Notes under the pieces: model-generated
Database searches by the model: none
The model's input: only the letters and a program-made list of their open reading frames with translations
Told to the model about the DNA's origin: nothing
NCBI GenBank assembly: GCA_006438735.1
Contig: RCZF01000001.1
Span: 1,116,001 to 1,180,000, forward strand
Length of the DNA: 64,000 nucleotides
Source of the DNA: Sphingomonas koreensis
Lineage (GTDB): Bacteria > Pseudomonadota > Alphaproteobacteria > Sphingomonadales > Sphingomonadaceae
Direction: 5' to 3'
Program-made: the position numbers and the translations under genes
Part shown: one piece after another, positions 9,646 to 16,726 of the stretch
Layout of the letters: each line of letters begins with the position of its first letter
Numbering within the stretch: position 1 is the stretch's first letter

Positions 9646-10308
9646 ATGCGTAGACAGACGATAGCGATGGCCGCGGCGGCGCTGCTCATCGTCGGCACGG
9701 CCGGAATCACTGGCGGCGTCGCGCTGAGCGGCTCGCCGACGCCAAAGGCCGCCGCCGTTTCGCATCCCGGTCGCCTCGCCGAGCCCACCAAGCGCCTTGA
9801 GCCCGCCATCGCCGCGGCGCCCGCGCCGCAGCCCGATCCGGCGGCCTATGTCGTCAAGCATATCCTCACCGTCGATGGCCCGATGCGCCAAGGCGATTAT
9901 TATTGGGATGAGACCGGCGCGCCCGAGGGACAGCGGGTCATCACCATCGATCTCGCCGCCGGCACGATCTCGATCTTCCGCGCCGGCTACGAGATCGGCA
10001 CTGCGGTGATCATCGCCGGCGACGATGAAAAGCCGACCCCGCTCGGTATCTTTCCGATCACGCAGAAGGACGCCGATCACCACTCGACGATCTACGATGG
10101 CGCGCCGATGCCCTATATGCTGCGGCTGACCAACGACGGCATTTCGATCCATGGCAGCGAAGTCGGCGACGGCTATGTTACGCATGGCTGCATCGGCGTG
10201 CCGGTTGCATTTGCGCGCAAGCTGTTCGGCGCGGTCAAGCTCGGCGACCGCGTGATCATCACCCGCGGCGAAATGCTCGACCTAGGCGACGCGATCACCG
10301 CGGCATGA
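9646..10308 (+). CDS. L,D-transpeptidase (YkuD family), exported
   Basis: Probably cross-links peptidoglycan stem peptides or attaches proteins to them in the periplasm. 220 residues: an N-terminal signal/anchor (about residues 7-28), an alanine/proline-rich linker to about residue 68, then a YkuD domain. The active-site block is SIHGSEVGDGYVTHGCIGVP, with the catalytic Cys at residue 182 and His at 181-2. The start ATG follows GGGAG. Residues after the Cys (IGVP) differ slightly from the common HGCxR/S, but the SHGC context is retained. It stands alone between hmgA and the next cassette. Confidence 0.9.
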   Translation: MRRQTIAMAAAALLIVGTAGITGGVALSGSPTPKAAAVSHPGRLAEPTKRLEPAIAAAPAPQPDPAAYVVKHILTVDGPMRQGDYYWDETGAPEGQRVITIDLAAGTISIFRAGYEIGTAVIIAGDDEKPTPLGIFPITQKDADHHSTIYDGAPMPYMLRLTNDGISIHGSEVGDGYVTHGCIGVPVAFARKLFGAVKLGDRVIITRGEMLDLGDAITAA

Positions 10309-10387
10309 TCGAACCGCCTTCGTAACGGGTTGATCGAGATCAGCACGATTGGCGGGAACGCGACGACGCTCTGCTCGTCTAATCGGC

Positions 10388-11095
10388 ATGTCATCATCCC
10401 TATCCCCGATGTTTCCCTGGGCCCATGAAGCCCAGGACAAGCTGGAAGCCATGCTGTTCACGCATGTCGAGCAGCGCACTTTTCCGTGTGTCGGGGCGAA
10501 GGCGGCGCTGGCCAAAGGTACGCTGCATGTGCTCGCCTGCAGCCGCATCGACAGCGCGTGGGACGATCTGCGCATCCACGACGGGCTGATGCGGCTGGCG
10601 AGCGATTATCGCCGCGATCCGCAGCTTTACCGCAGCTTCGCGGTGGTGTTCGACGGACCGGTCGATCTCGACGAGGCGGCATTCGAGGCGGCGCTCTGGC
10701 AGCGCGTCCAGTCGCTGTCGGACAAGGACGTATGGCGTGGGCAGGATTATGACTCGCGCGTCAGCCCCGATCCGTCGAACCCGCATTTCTCGTTGAGTTT
10801 CGGCGGCGAAGCGTTCTTCATCGTCGGGCTTCACCCCAACGCCAGCCGGCCGGCGCGACGCTTCGATCGCCCGGCCCTGGTATTCAATCTGCACGATCAG
10901 TTCGAACGACTGCGCGCCGAGAACAAATATGAAGGCATGCGCGAAAAGATCCTGACGCGTGACGAAGCGCTGGCCGGATCGCGCAACCCGATGCTTGCGC
11001 GCCACGGCGACGCCAGCGAAGCGCGCCAATATAGCGGCCGAATCGTCGACGAAAGCTGGTGCGCGCCGTTCGATTACACGGGAGAAGCCCGATAG
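10388..11095 (+). CDS. YqcI/YcgG family protein (GntA-type haem-dependent N-hydroxylase family)
   Basis: About 235 residues. The segment GEAFFIVGLHPNASRPARRF and the flanking PALVFNLHDQFERLR are the hallmark of the YqcI/YcgG family. One characterised member, GntA of guanitoxin biosynthesis, is a haem-dependent N-hydroxylase acting on a guanidino amino acid. The substrate here is unknown. The next gene, DUF1989, overlaps it by 37 bp. The start is uncertain: ATG at 10388 (no clear Shine-Dalgarno) or TTG at 10349. GGAAC at 10355-10359 with CGTC 16 bases later loosely resembles an EcfG promoter and would make the 10388 start nearly leaderless. Confidence 0.8.
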   Translation: MSSSLSPMFPWAHEAQDKLEAMLFTHVEQRTFPCVGAKAALAKGTLHVLACSRIDSAWDDLRIHDGLMRLASDYRRDPQLYRSFAVVFDGPVDLDEAAFEAALWQRVQSLSDKDVWRGQDYDSRVSPDPSNPHFSLSFGGEAFFIVGLHPNASRPARRFDRPALVFNLHDQFERLRAENKYEGMREKILTRDEALAGSRNPMLARHGDASEARQYSGRIVDESWCAPFDYTGEAR

Positions 11096-11682
11096 AAACG
11101 CACACGATCCCCGAACGCAGCGGCACCGCATTTCGGTTGAACAAGGGCGATCGGCTGATCGTGATCGATCCGCGCGGCGAGCAAGTCGCCGATCTTCTGG
11201 CGTTCAACGCCGACGATATCGACGAGGTGATCTCATCGGGCCGCACGCTCGATTATGCCGAAACGATCCGGCTGACGACCGGCCACAAGCTCTATTCGAA
11301 CCGATCGAACGTGCTGCTCGAAATCGAGGAGGACACGGTCGGCTGTCACGATTTCCTGCTCACCCCGTGTTCGGTCGATACCTTTCGGCATTTCTACACC
11401 GATCTGCCGGTCCATCGCGGCTGTTTCGGCAACCTCGCCGAGGCGCTCGAGCCTTATGGGGTGACGGCCGATCGCATTCCGATCGCGTTCAATTGCTTCA
11501 TGAACGTGCCGATCGACGCCGACACCGGCAAGCTGCGCGTGCTCCCGCCGATCAGCAAGGCGGGCGATCACATCACCTTTCGCGCGGCGATGGACGTCGT
11601 CATCGGCCTCACCGCCTGTTCCGCTCCCGATAGCAATGGCGGCAGCTTCAAGCCGATCGATTACCGCATCGAACCGGCTTGA
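11059..11682 (+). CDS. DUF1989 (urea carboxylase-associated / carboxyguanidine deiminase-like) protein
   Basis: About 207 residues. The DUF1989 core is clear: LNKGDRLIVIDPRGEQVADLLAF, SSGRTLDYAETIRLTTGHKLYSN, DTVGCHDFLLTPCS, IPIAFNCFMNVPIDADTGKL and AAMDVVIGLTACS. Relatives include the urea-amidolyase-associated proteins and the CgdA/CgdB subunits of carboxyguanidine deiminase, which points to nitrogen release from urea- or guanidine-like compounds. The conserved Cys and His in GCHDF and FNC fit a metal or catalytic site. The start is open: a GTG at 11059 inside the upstream gene, or an ATA at 11092 that has the better Shine-Dalgarno (GGAGAAG, 11081-11087) and overlaps the upstream stop. Confidence 0.82.
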   Translation: MRAVRLHGRSPIETHTIPERSGTAFRLNKGDRLIVIDPRGEQVADLLAFNADDIDEVISSGRTLDYAETIRLTTGHKLYSNRSNVLLEIEEDTVGCHDFLLTPCSVDTFRHFYTDLPVHRGCFGNLAEALEPYGVTADRIPIAFNCFMNVPIDADTGKLRVLPPISKAGDHITFRAAMDVVIGLTACSAPDSNGGSFKPIDYRIEPA

Positions 11683-11729
11683 ACGTCTTGCCCTCCGCCG
11701 CCGCCGAAGGCTCGTAGGAGTGACTTGAA

Positions 11730-11750
11730 GCCGAGATAGATTGGCTCGGC
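11730..11750. terminator. possible stem-loop between convergent genes
   Basis: GCCGAG (11730-11735) and CTCGGC (11745-11750) form a 6-bp stem between the convergent DUF1989 and GAF genes. There is no U-tract, so termination activity is doubtful. Confidence 0.25.
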
Positions 11751-11804
11751 ATTGGCGTAACGTATCCGCCGCGCGATCGGTCTCGCCACCGACTTTCTTG
11801 ACGC

Positions 11805-12269
11805 CTAACGCCGCATCGACAGGATCGCCGCGGCGCGCTTCGCCAGCGATTGCATCGCGGCGATCGTATCCGCACTGGTCAGTGATCGCGGCGCCGGATC
11901 GATCGCGCACAGCGTTCCGAAGAAGCTGCCGTCGGCGAGCACGATCGGGAACGACGCATAACTCTCGAAGCCGTAAAGCACGGGCGTGTGGTGCGTCCGC
12001 CAGTCCGGATGATCGGCGACGTGATCGATCACCACCGCGCTGCCGCTCTGGCGGATATCGTTGCAGATCGTCGTTTTCAGATCGAGCTCGTCGCCGGGAT
12101 CGAGCCCGAATTCGATCTTGTCGAGCACCTGGCAGGCGATCCAGCGCGCATCGGTGACGCGCGCCACCGCCGCGAACCCCATATCGGTGATCGCGCACAG
12201 CTCCGCGAGGATCTCGCGAATGGCGTCGTCGTCGGCGCTAGCCACCGCCGACCGGACCAGATCGTCCAC
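11805..12269 (-). CDS. stand-alone GAF domain protein
   Basis: 154 residues, almost entirely one GAF domain: DMGFAAVARVTDARWIACQVLDKIEFGLDPGDEL, then VVIDHVADHPDWRTHHTPVLYGFESYASFPIV and the SFFGTLCAIDPAPRSL strand. This subtype usually sits at the N-terminus of sensor kinases or diguanylate cyclases; here no output domain follows. The start is GTG at 12269, one base after the aldehyde dehydrogenase stop, with GAAGAG inside that gene as its Shine-Dalgarno, so translation is likely coupled. The ligand is unknown. It is the last gene of a five-gene minus-strand run. Confidence 0.82.
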   Translation of the reverse strand: MDDLVRSAVASADDDAIREILAELCAITDMGFAAVARVTDARWIACQVLDKIEFGLDPGDELDLKTTICNDIRQSGSAVVIDHVADHPDWRTHHTPVLYGFESYASFPIVLADGSFFGTLCAIDPAPRSLTSADTIAAMQSLAKRAAAILSMRR

Positions 12270-12271
12270 CG

Positions 12272-13687
12272 TCAGCTCTTCATTTGCCGCGCGACCGCCT
12301 TCAGCGTCGCCGCGCCATAAGGCGGCTTGAGCCCGGCCAGTTTGGCGACGTCGAGCTTTGCCTGTTTGAACACCGCCTTGGCGTGACTGAAGGTGCGAAA
12401 CCCGTCCTGCCCGTGATAGCTGCCCATGCCCGACGGCCCGACGCCCCCGAACGGCAGCTCCTCCATCGAGACGTGGAAGATCACGTCGTCGAGCGTCACC
12501 CCGCCCGAGATCGTGCGATCGAGCACGCGGCGGCGCTCCGCGTCATCCTTGCCGAAATAATAGAGGCCGAGCGGCCGATCGCGGCGGTTCACTTCGGCGA
12601 TCGCGCCGTCGATCGTGTCGTAGCGGCGGATCGGCAGGATCGGCCCAAAGATTTCCTCCTGCATCAACGTCATGTCGTCGGTCACGTCGCGGACGATGTG
12701 GAGCGGCATCTTGCGGCTGTTGGTGCCGCCGAAATCCTCGTTTGCCGGGTTGACCGTCTCGATCGTCGCGCCCTTGGCGCGGGCGTCGTCGAGCCAGTCG
12801 CTCAGCCGCTGGAAATGCCGATCGTTGACGATCGAAGTGTAATCGGGATTGGCGAGCAACGTCGGGTACATCGCCGCCGCGGCGGTCTTCAGCCCCTCGA
12901 CGACGCGCGGCTCCTCCTCGGTCGGCACCAGCATGTAATCGGGCGCGAGACAAATCTGCCCAGCATTGAGCATCTTGCCCAGCGCGACACGCTCGGTCGC
13001 CTGTGCGAGATCGGCCGAACGACCGAGAATCACCGGCGATTTGCCGCCGAGCTCCAGCGTCACCGGCGTCAGATTGTCCGCCGCCGCATGAAGGATATGC
13101 CGGCCGATCCCGGTCGCGCCGGTGAACAGCAGGTGATCGAACGGCAGCTCGGCGAAAGCCTTGCCGACATCGGGCCCGCCCGAAACGAACGCGAGTTCTT
13201 CGCTCGGAAAATAATTGCGGACCATTTCCTCGAACAGCGCCGCGGTGCGTGGCGTATATTCGCTGGTCTTGACCATCGCGCGGTTGCCCGCGGCGAACGC
13301 CCCCGCGACCGGGCCCATCACCAGATTGACCGGAAAATTCCACGGCGCGATGATGCCGATCACGCCCTTGGGCTGATATTCCACCCACGCCTTCGCGCCG
13401 AGCAGCCCGAGCGGAAATTGCACCGCGCGCTTGTCCTTCGCCGCCCAGCTATCGACATGCTTGATCGCGTGATTGATCGGCGCGACCGAGCCGGCGATAT
13501 CGGTGACCATCGATTGCTCGCGGCTGCGGTGGCCGAAATCCTCCGACAGCGCGTCGCAGAAACGCGCGGCATTGTCGGTGATCATCGCCGCGGCGCGCTT
13601 CAGCCGATCCTTGCGGATCGAAAGCGACACCGGCAATTCGGCCATGAACGCGGCGCGTTGCTGATCGAGAATGTCGCGCATCGTCAT
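12272..13687 (-). CDS. coniferyl aldehyde dehydrogenase-type NAD(P)+-dependent aldehyde dehydrogenase
   Basis: 471 residues. Aldehyde dehydrogenase motifs: the cofactor loop GIIAPWNFPVNLVMGPV, the glutamate in VTLELGGKSPVI, the nucleophile in NAGQICLAPDYMLVP, and the late EEIFGPILPI. The CLAPDY context and the overall pattern match the CalB/coniferyl aldehyde dehydrogenase class, also near fatty-aldehyde enzymes, so the substrate could be an aromatic or a medium-chain aldehyde. The start ATG at 13687 overlaps the stop of the upstream gene (ATGA) and has AGGAAGG upstream. Longer readings into 14017 are out of frame with the real upstream gene. Confidence 0.92.
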   Translation of the reverse strand: MTMRDILDQQRAAFMAELPVSLSIRKDRLKRAAAMITDNAARFCDALSEDFGHRSREQSMVTDIAGSVAPINHAIKHVDSWAAKDKRAVQFPLGLLGAKAWVEYQPKGVIGIIAPWNFPVNLVMGPVAGAFAAGNRAMVKTSEYTPRTAALFEEMVRNYFPSEELAFVSGGPDVGKAFAELPFDHLLFTGATGIGRHILHAAADNLTPVTLELGGKSPVILGRSADLAQATERVALGKMLNAGQICLAPDYMLVPTEEEPRVVEGLKTAAAAMYPTLLANPDYTSIVNDRHFQRLSDWLDDARAKGATIETVNPANEDFGGTNSRKMPLHIVRDVTDDMTLMQEEIFGPILPIRRYDTIDGAIAEVNRRDRPLGLYYFGKDDAERRRVLDRTISGGVTLDDVIFHVSMEELPFGGVGPSGMGSYHGQDGFRTFSHAKAVFKQAKLDVAKLAGLKPPYGAATLKAVARQMKS

Positions 13688-14184
13688 TGCGAAAGTCCTT
13701 CCTGCGCCGTTGCCGAACAGCCGATCAGCCCACCGACCGGCACGATCACGGTATCCTTGCCCGGCCGTTCGATCGTCAGCGTGCCCGACGGCACGATCGC
13801 CCCGCCGGTCAGTTGCGCGCGCGATTGCACGTTGATGTCGAGCACCGCGGTGACGTCGCCGCCCTGATAGGTGGTGGTCTGATCGAGCCCGAAACCGCCG
13901 GCGCCGCTCGCCGAAGCGCGCGCATAATCGCTCAGCTTGCCGTCGAGCGCGACGCGCAATTGCGCCGGGTCGGCGCTCGCCATCGCGATCAGCACATGGC
14001 TCGCGCCGGCGCTCCAAAGATAGGCGGCGCAGCCGCGCGCGGGTAGCTGCTGCTTGGGAATCTCGCCGATCGGCAAGCCATCGACCGAGGCGATCAGCGG
14101 CGCCGGCGCGGGTGGCGTATCACGGCGCGCCGCGGCGGGCGCGGCGGCGAGGACGAAGCCAAGCATCAGAGAAGGCGCGATCAT
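13684..14184 (-). CDS. exported hypothetical protein
   Basis: 166 residues with a signal peptide (MIAPSLMLGFVLAAAPAAARR) and a predicted beta-rich mature part containing LIASVDGLPIGEIPKQQLPARGCAAYLWSAG and a C-terminal NVQSRAQLTGGAIVPSGTLTI block. Two cysteines (in ARGCAAY and near the C-terminus in GLIGCSA) could pair in the periplasm. No family is recognised. It overlaps the prepilin peptidase stop and the aldehyde dehydrogenase start by 4 bp each, so it is part of a tightly coupled operon. Confidence 0.75.
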   Translation of the reverse strand: MIAPSLMLGFVLAAAPAAARRDTPPAPAPLIASVDGLPIGEIPKQQLPARGCAAYLWSAGASHVLIAMASADPAQLRVALDGKLSDYARASASGAGGFGLDQTTTYQGGDVTAVLDINVQSRAQLTGGAIVPSGTLTIERPGKDTVIVPVGGLIGCSATAQEGLSQ

Positions 14185-14936
14185 GGAGCAAACGCTAGCA
14201 TGACCAGCCACGCCGGGTAAGCCGCGATCGCCAGCAGCGCGCCGAACGGCAGCCGATCGTCGCCGCGCACCCCTTGCCCGGTCAGCAAACGCACAAGCAG
14301 CAGCGCGAATCCCACCGCGCAAGCGAGCACCAGCACCGCGGGCAGCAGCCGCCAGCCGAGCCATAAGCCGATCGCGCCGAACAGCTTGGGATCACCGCCG
14401 CCCAGCCCCTCCCGACCCCGCGCCAGCCGATAACCCCGCGCGATTGCCCATAGCACCGCGAACCCGGCGGCGCCGCCGATCAGCCGATCGACGAGCGGCG
14501 GATCGATGCCGAGCGCACCCGTCGCCACTCCCGCGAGCGCGAGCACCAGCGTCAGCCGATCGGGCAGCCAGAACGCCGTCACGTCGAGCGCGGCGAGCGC
14601 CAGCAACAGCCAACCGAACAATGCCCCCGCCGCCGCAACCGGCGCCGGGATCGCCAGCCCGGCGGCGACACCGATGACGAGCGCGGTCGCCTCGATCTGC
14701 CAGTGCCGTGGGTCGATCGCCGCGCCGCACGATCGACATCGCCCGCGTTGCAGCGCGGCGCTCAGCAGCGGGATCAGCTCGACGGGGCCGAGCGCGCGCG
14801 CGCAGCCATCGCAGGCCGAGCGCCCGGTCAACACCGATCGCTCCTGCGGCCAGCGGATCACCAGCGCCGCGATGAAACTCCCGGCGATCGCGCCGAGCAG
14901 GCCGAGCGCCAATGGCCAGGCAAGCGCGGCGGTCAC
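14181..14936 (-). CDS. prepilin peptidase / N-methyltransferase (A24 family)
   Basis: Inner-membrane aspartic peptidase that cleaves type IV pilin-like leaders. 251 residues. The cytoplasmic loop carries two CxxC pairs, CDGC and CRSC, which bind zinc in full-length PilD-type enzymes. The first catalytic Asp is in ALDVTAFWLPDRLT and the second in GLGGGDPKLFGAIGLW (GxGDxK motif). The remainder is hydrophobic with about seven or eight membrane segments. Start GTG at 14936 overlaps the upstream stop (GTGA), and its own stop overlaps the next ATG. No pilin or secretion genes are in the window, so its substrates are elsewhere. Confidence 0.9.
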   Translation of the reverse strand: MTAALAWPLALGLLGAIAGSFIAALVIRWPQERSVLTGRSACDGCARALGPVELIPLLSAALQRGRCRSCGAAIDPRHWQIEATALVIGVAAGLAIPAPVAAAGALFGWLLLALAALDVTAFWLPDRLTLVLALAGVATGALGIDPPLVDRLIGGAAGFAVLWAIARGYRLARGREGLGGGDPKLFGAIGLWLGWRLLPAVLVLACAVGFALLLVRLLTGQGVRGDDRLPFGALLAIAAYPAWLVMLAFAP

Positions 14937-15235
14937 GGCGCCTTCTTGCGCCACAGATAGCGATAGACGCCGAACAGGTTGATCCCGAACAGGACGATAT
15001 TCTGCGTGCCGAGCGCCCAATCGCTCGACAGCGCCGCGCCGGCCATCCAGGCGATCGACGAGCCGACGAAGATCACGAACCCCCAGCCGGTCACCCGCCG
15101 CCCCGAATCGAGCGACACCATGAAGGCGGCGAGGATGCCGCTGATCGACGCGGCCCATTTGAGGATTTCGGTGACCGTGTCATGCATCGGCGGGAGATAG
15201 GCTGTCGCCGCTGCTGCGTCATCCACGATCGTCAT
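14933..15235 (-). CDS. small inner membrane protein of unknown function
   Basis: About 100 residues with three hydrophobic segments: ISGILAAFMVSL, GWGFVIFVGSSIAWMAGAA and NIVLFGINLFGVYRYLW, ending in RKKAP. No family is named with confidence; the pattern GTQNIVLFGINLFGVYRY is reminiscent of small SWEET-like or PQ-loop proteins, but this is a guess. The start is set at the ATG at 15235, preceded by AGGGAGG; the earlier ATG at 15253 lies in a dispersed repeat. It is the first gene of the coupled run that includes prepilin peptidase. Confidence 0.72.
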   Translation of the reverse strand: MTIVDDAAAATAYLPPMHDTVTEILKWAASISGILAAFMVSLDSGRRVTGWGFVIFVGSSIAWMAGAALSSDWALGTQNIVLFGINLFGVYRYLWRKKAP

Positions 15236-15248
15236 TTCCTCCCTCTTC

Positions 15249-15337
15249 GTCATTCCCGCGCAGGCGGGAACTCATCTCCGGACGGTTGCGCTAGGGGTAG
15301 CCGGCCGTGATGGGTCCCCGCTTTCGCGGGGATGACG
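15249..15337. repeat. REP-like inverted repeat pair
   Basis: CGTCATTCCCGCG at 15249 and CGCGGGGATGACG ending at 15337 form imperfect arms of the same family as 4371-4441. It occupies the divergent space between the 14933-15235 gene and the thiolase. Confidence 0.8.
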
Positions 15338-15407
15338 GTCGGGTGTTTGTAAACCGACCCCGCGCCGCCTAGATCGATCTCAACCAGACATCACCGGAGA
15401 GCCCTCA

Positions 15408-16595
15408 ATGTCCGCCGATCCCGTCGTCATCCTGTCCTATGCGCGCACGCCGATGGGGAGCTTCCAGGGCTGCCTGTCAGGCGCGAGCGCGACCGAACTC
15501 GGCGCGGCGGCGGTCGGCGGGGCGGTGGCGCGCGCGGGCGTGGCGGCGGACGCGATCGAACGCATCTACATGGGCTGCGTGCTCCCCGCCGGGCTCGGAC
15601 AGGCACCAGCGCGACAGGCGGCGCTCAAGGCCGGCCTGCCGCAGCATATCGAGGCAACCACGCTCAACAAGATGTGCGGCTCGGGCATGCAGGCGGCGAT
15701 CATGGCGACCGACACGCTCGCTGCGGGGTCGGCCGATCTGCTGATCGCCGGCGGCATGGAGAGCATGACCAATTCGCCTTACCTGTCGATGAAGCATCGC
15801 TCGGGCGCGCGGATCGGGCATGATCGGCTCTACGATCACATGTATCTCGACGGGCTCGAAGATGCGTACGAGCCGGGCAAGCTGATGGGCAGCTTTGCCG
15901 AGGAGACCGCGGCGGAATATCAATTCACCCGTGAGGCGCAGGACGAATTCGCCATCCAGTCGCTGCACCGCGCGCAGAAAGCGCAGCAATCCGGTGCGTT
16001 CGACCGCGAGATCGTGCCCGTCGAGGTCAAGACCCGCAAGGGATCGGACACGATCACGCTCGACGAGCAGCCCGCGCGCGGCGACGTCGCCAAGATCCCG
16101 ACGTTGAAACCCGCCTTTTCGAAGGACGGCACGATCACCGCCGCCAATGCCTCATCGATTTCGGACGGCGCCGCTGCGCTGGTGATGACGCGCCAGTCGG
16201 TCGCCGATCGGCTCGGGCTCAAGCCGATCGCGCGCGTCGTAGCGCATGCCGGCCACGCCCATGCGCCGGCCAAATTTACCACCGCGCCGGTGTTCGCGAT
16301 GCGAAAGGCGCTCGACAAGGCCGGCTGGTCGATCGGCGACGTCGATCTGTTCGAGGTCAACGAGGCGTTTGCCTGCGTCGCGATGATCGCGATGCGCGAT
16401 CTCGGCATTAACCATGACGTGCTTAACATCCATGGCGGCGCCTGCGCGCTCGGCCATCCGATCGGCGCCAGCGGCGCGCGGATCATGGCGACGCTGCTCT
16501 CGGCTATGCAAGCCAATGACGCGAAGCGCGGCCTTGCCTCGCTGTGCATCGGCGGCGGCGAAGCGACCGCGATGGCGGTGGAATTGATCGACTAG
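15408..16595 (+). CDS. acetyl-CoA acetyltransferase (thiolase)
   Basis: Joins or splits acetyl-CoA and acetoacetyl-CoA, for ketone-body use or as the first PHB step. 395 residues, the biosynthetic thiolase length. Catalytic residues: Cys90 in TTLNKMCGSGMQA, His350 in GACALGHPIGASGA and Cys380 in LCIGGGEATAMAVE. The start ATG follows a GGAGAG-type Shine-Dalgarno. Its TAG stop codon is formed by the end of the repeat at 16592-16726. Neighbours give no pathway context; a broader 3-ketoacyl thiolase role is possible. Confidence 0.95.
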   Translation: MSADPVVILSYARTPMGSFQGCLSGASATELGAAAVGGAVARAGVAADAIERIYMGCVLPAGLGQAPARQAALKAGLPQHIEATTLNKMCGSGMQAAIMATDTLAAGSADLLIAGGMESMTNSPYLSMKHRSGARIGHDRLYDHMYLDGLEDAYEPGKLMGSFAEETAAEYQFTREAQDEFAIQSLHRAQKAQQSGAFDREIVPVEVKTRKGSDTITLDEQPARGDVAKIPTLKPAFSKDGTITAANASSISDGAAALVMTRQSVADRLGLKPIARVVAHAGHAHAPAKFTTAPVFAMRKALDKAGWSIGDVDLFEVNEAFACVAMIAMRDLGINHDVLNIHGGACALGHPIGASGARIMATLLSAMQANDAKRGLASLCIGGGEATAMAVELID

Positions 16596-16726
16596 AGCGA
16601 CAGACTTTAATTGCGGCTCATCTTCAAGCCGCTCGGGCTGAGCTTGTCGAAGCCCGCCGCACCGATAGAAAACGCCCTTCGACAAGCTCAGGGCGAACGG
16701 GCTGGATTTTACGATCGTCGCTCTAG
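16592..16726. repeat. inverted-repeat element between convergent genes, supplying both stop codons
   Basis: Terminal arms CTAGAGCGAC (16592-16601) and GTCGCTCTAG (16717-16726) are exact reverse complements. Inside is a second inverted pair built on CTGAGCTTGTCGAAG (about 16630) and CTTCGACAAGCTCAG (about 16678). The CTAG ends provide the TAG stops of the thiolase (16593-16595) and of the MFS gene (16723-16725, minus). Confidence 0.8.

Noticed and set aside
12284..13867. 527-codon plus-strand frame
   Set aside because: Shadow of the aldehyde dehydrogenase gene.
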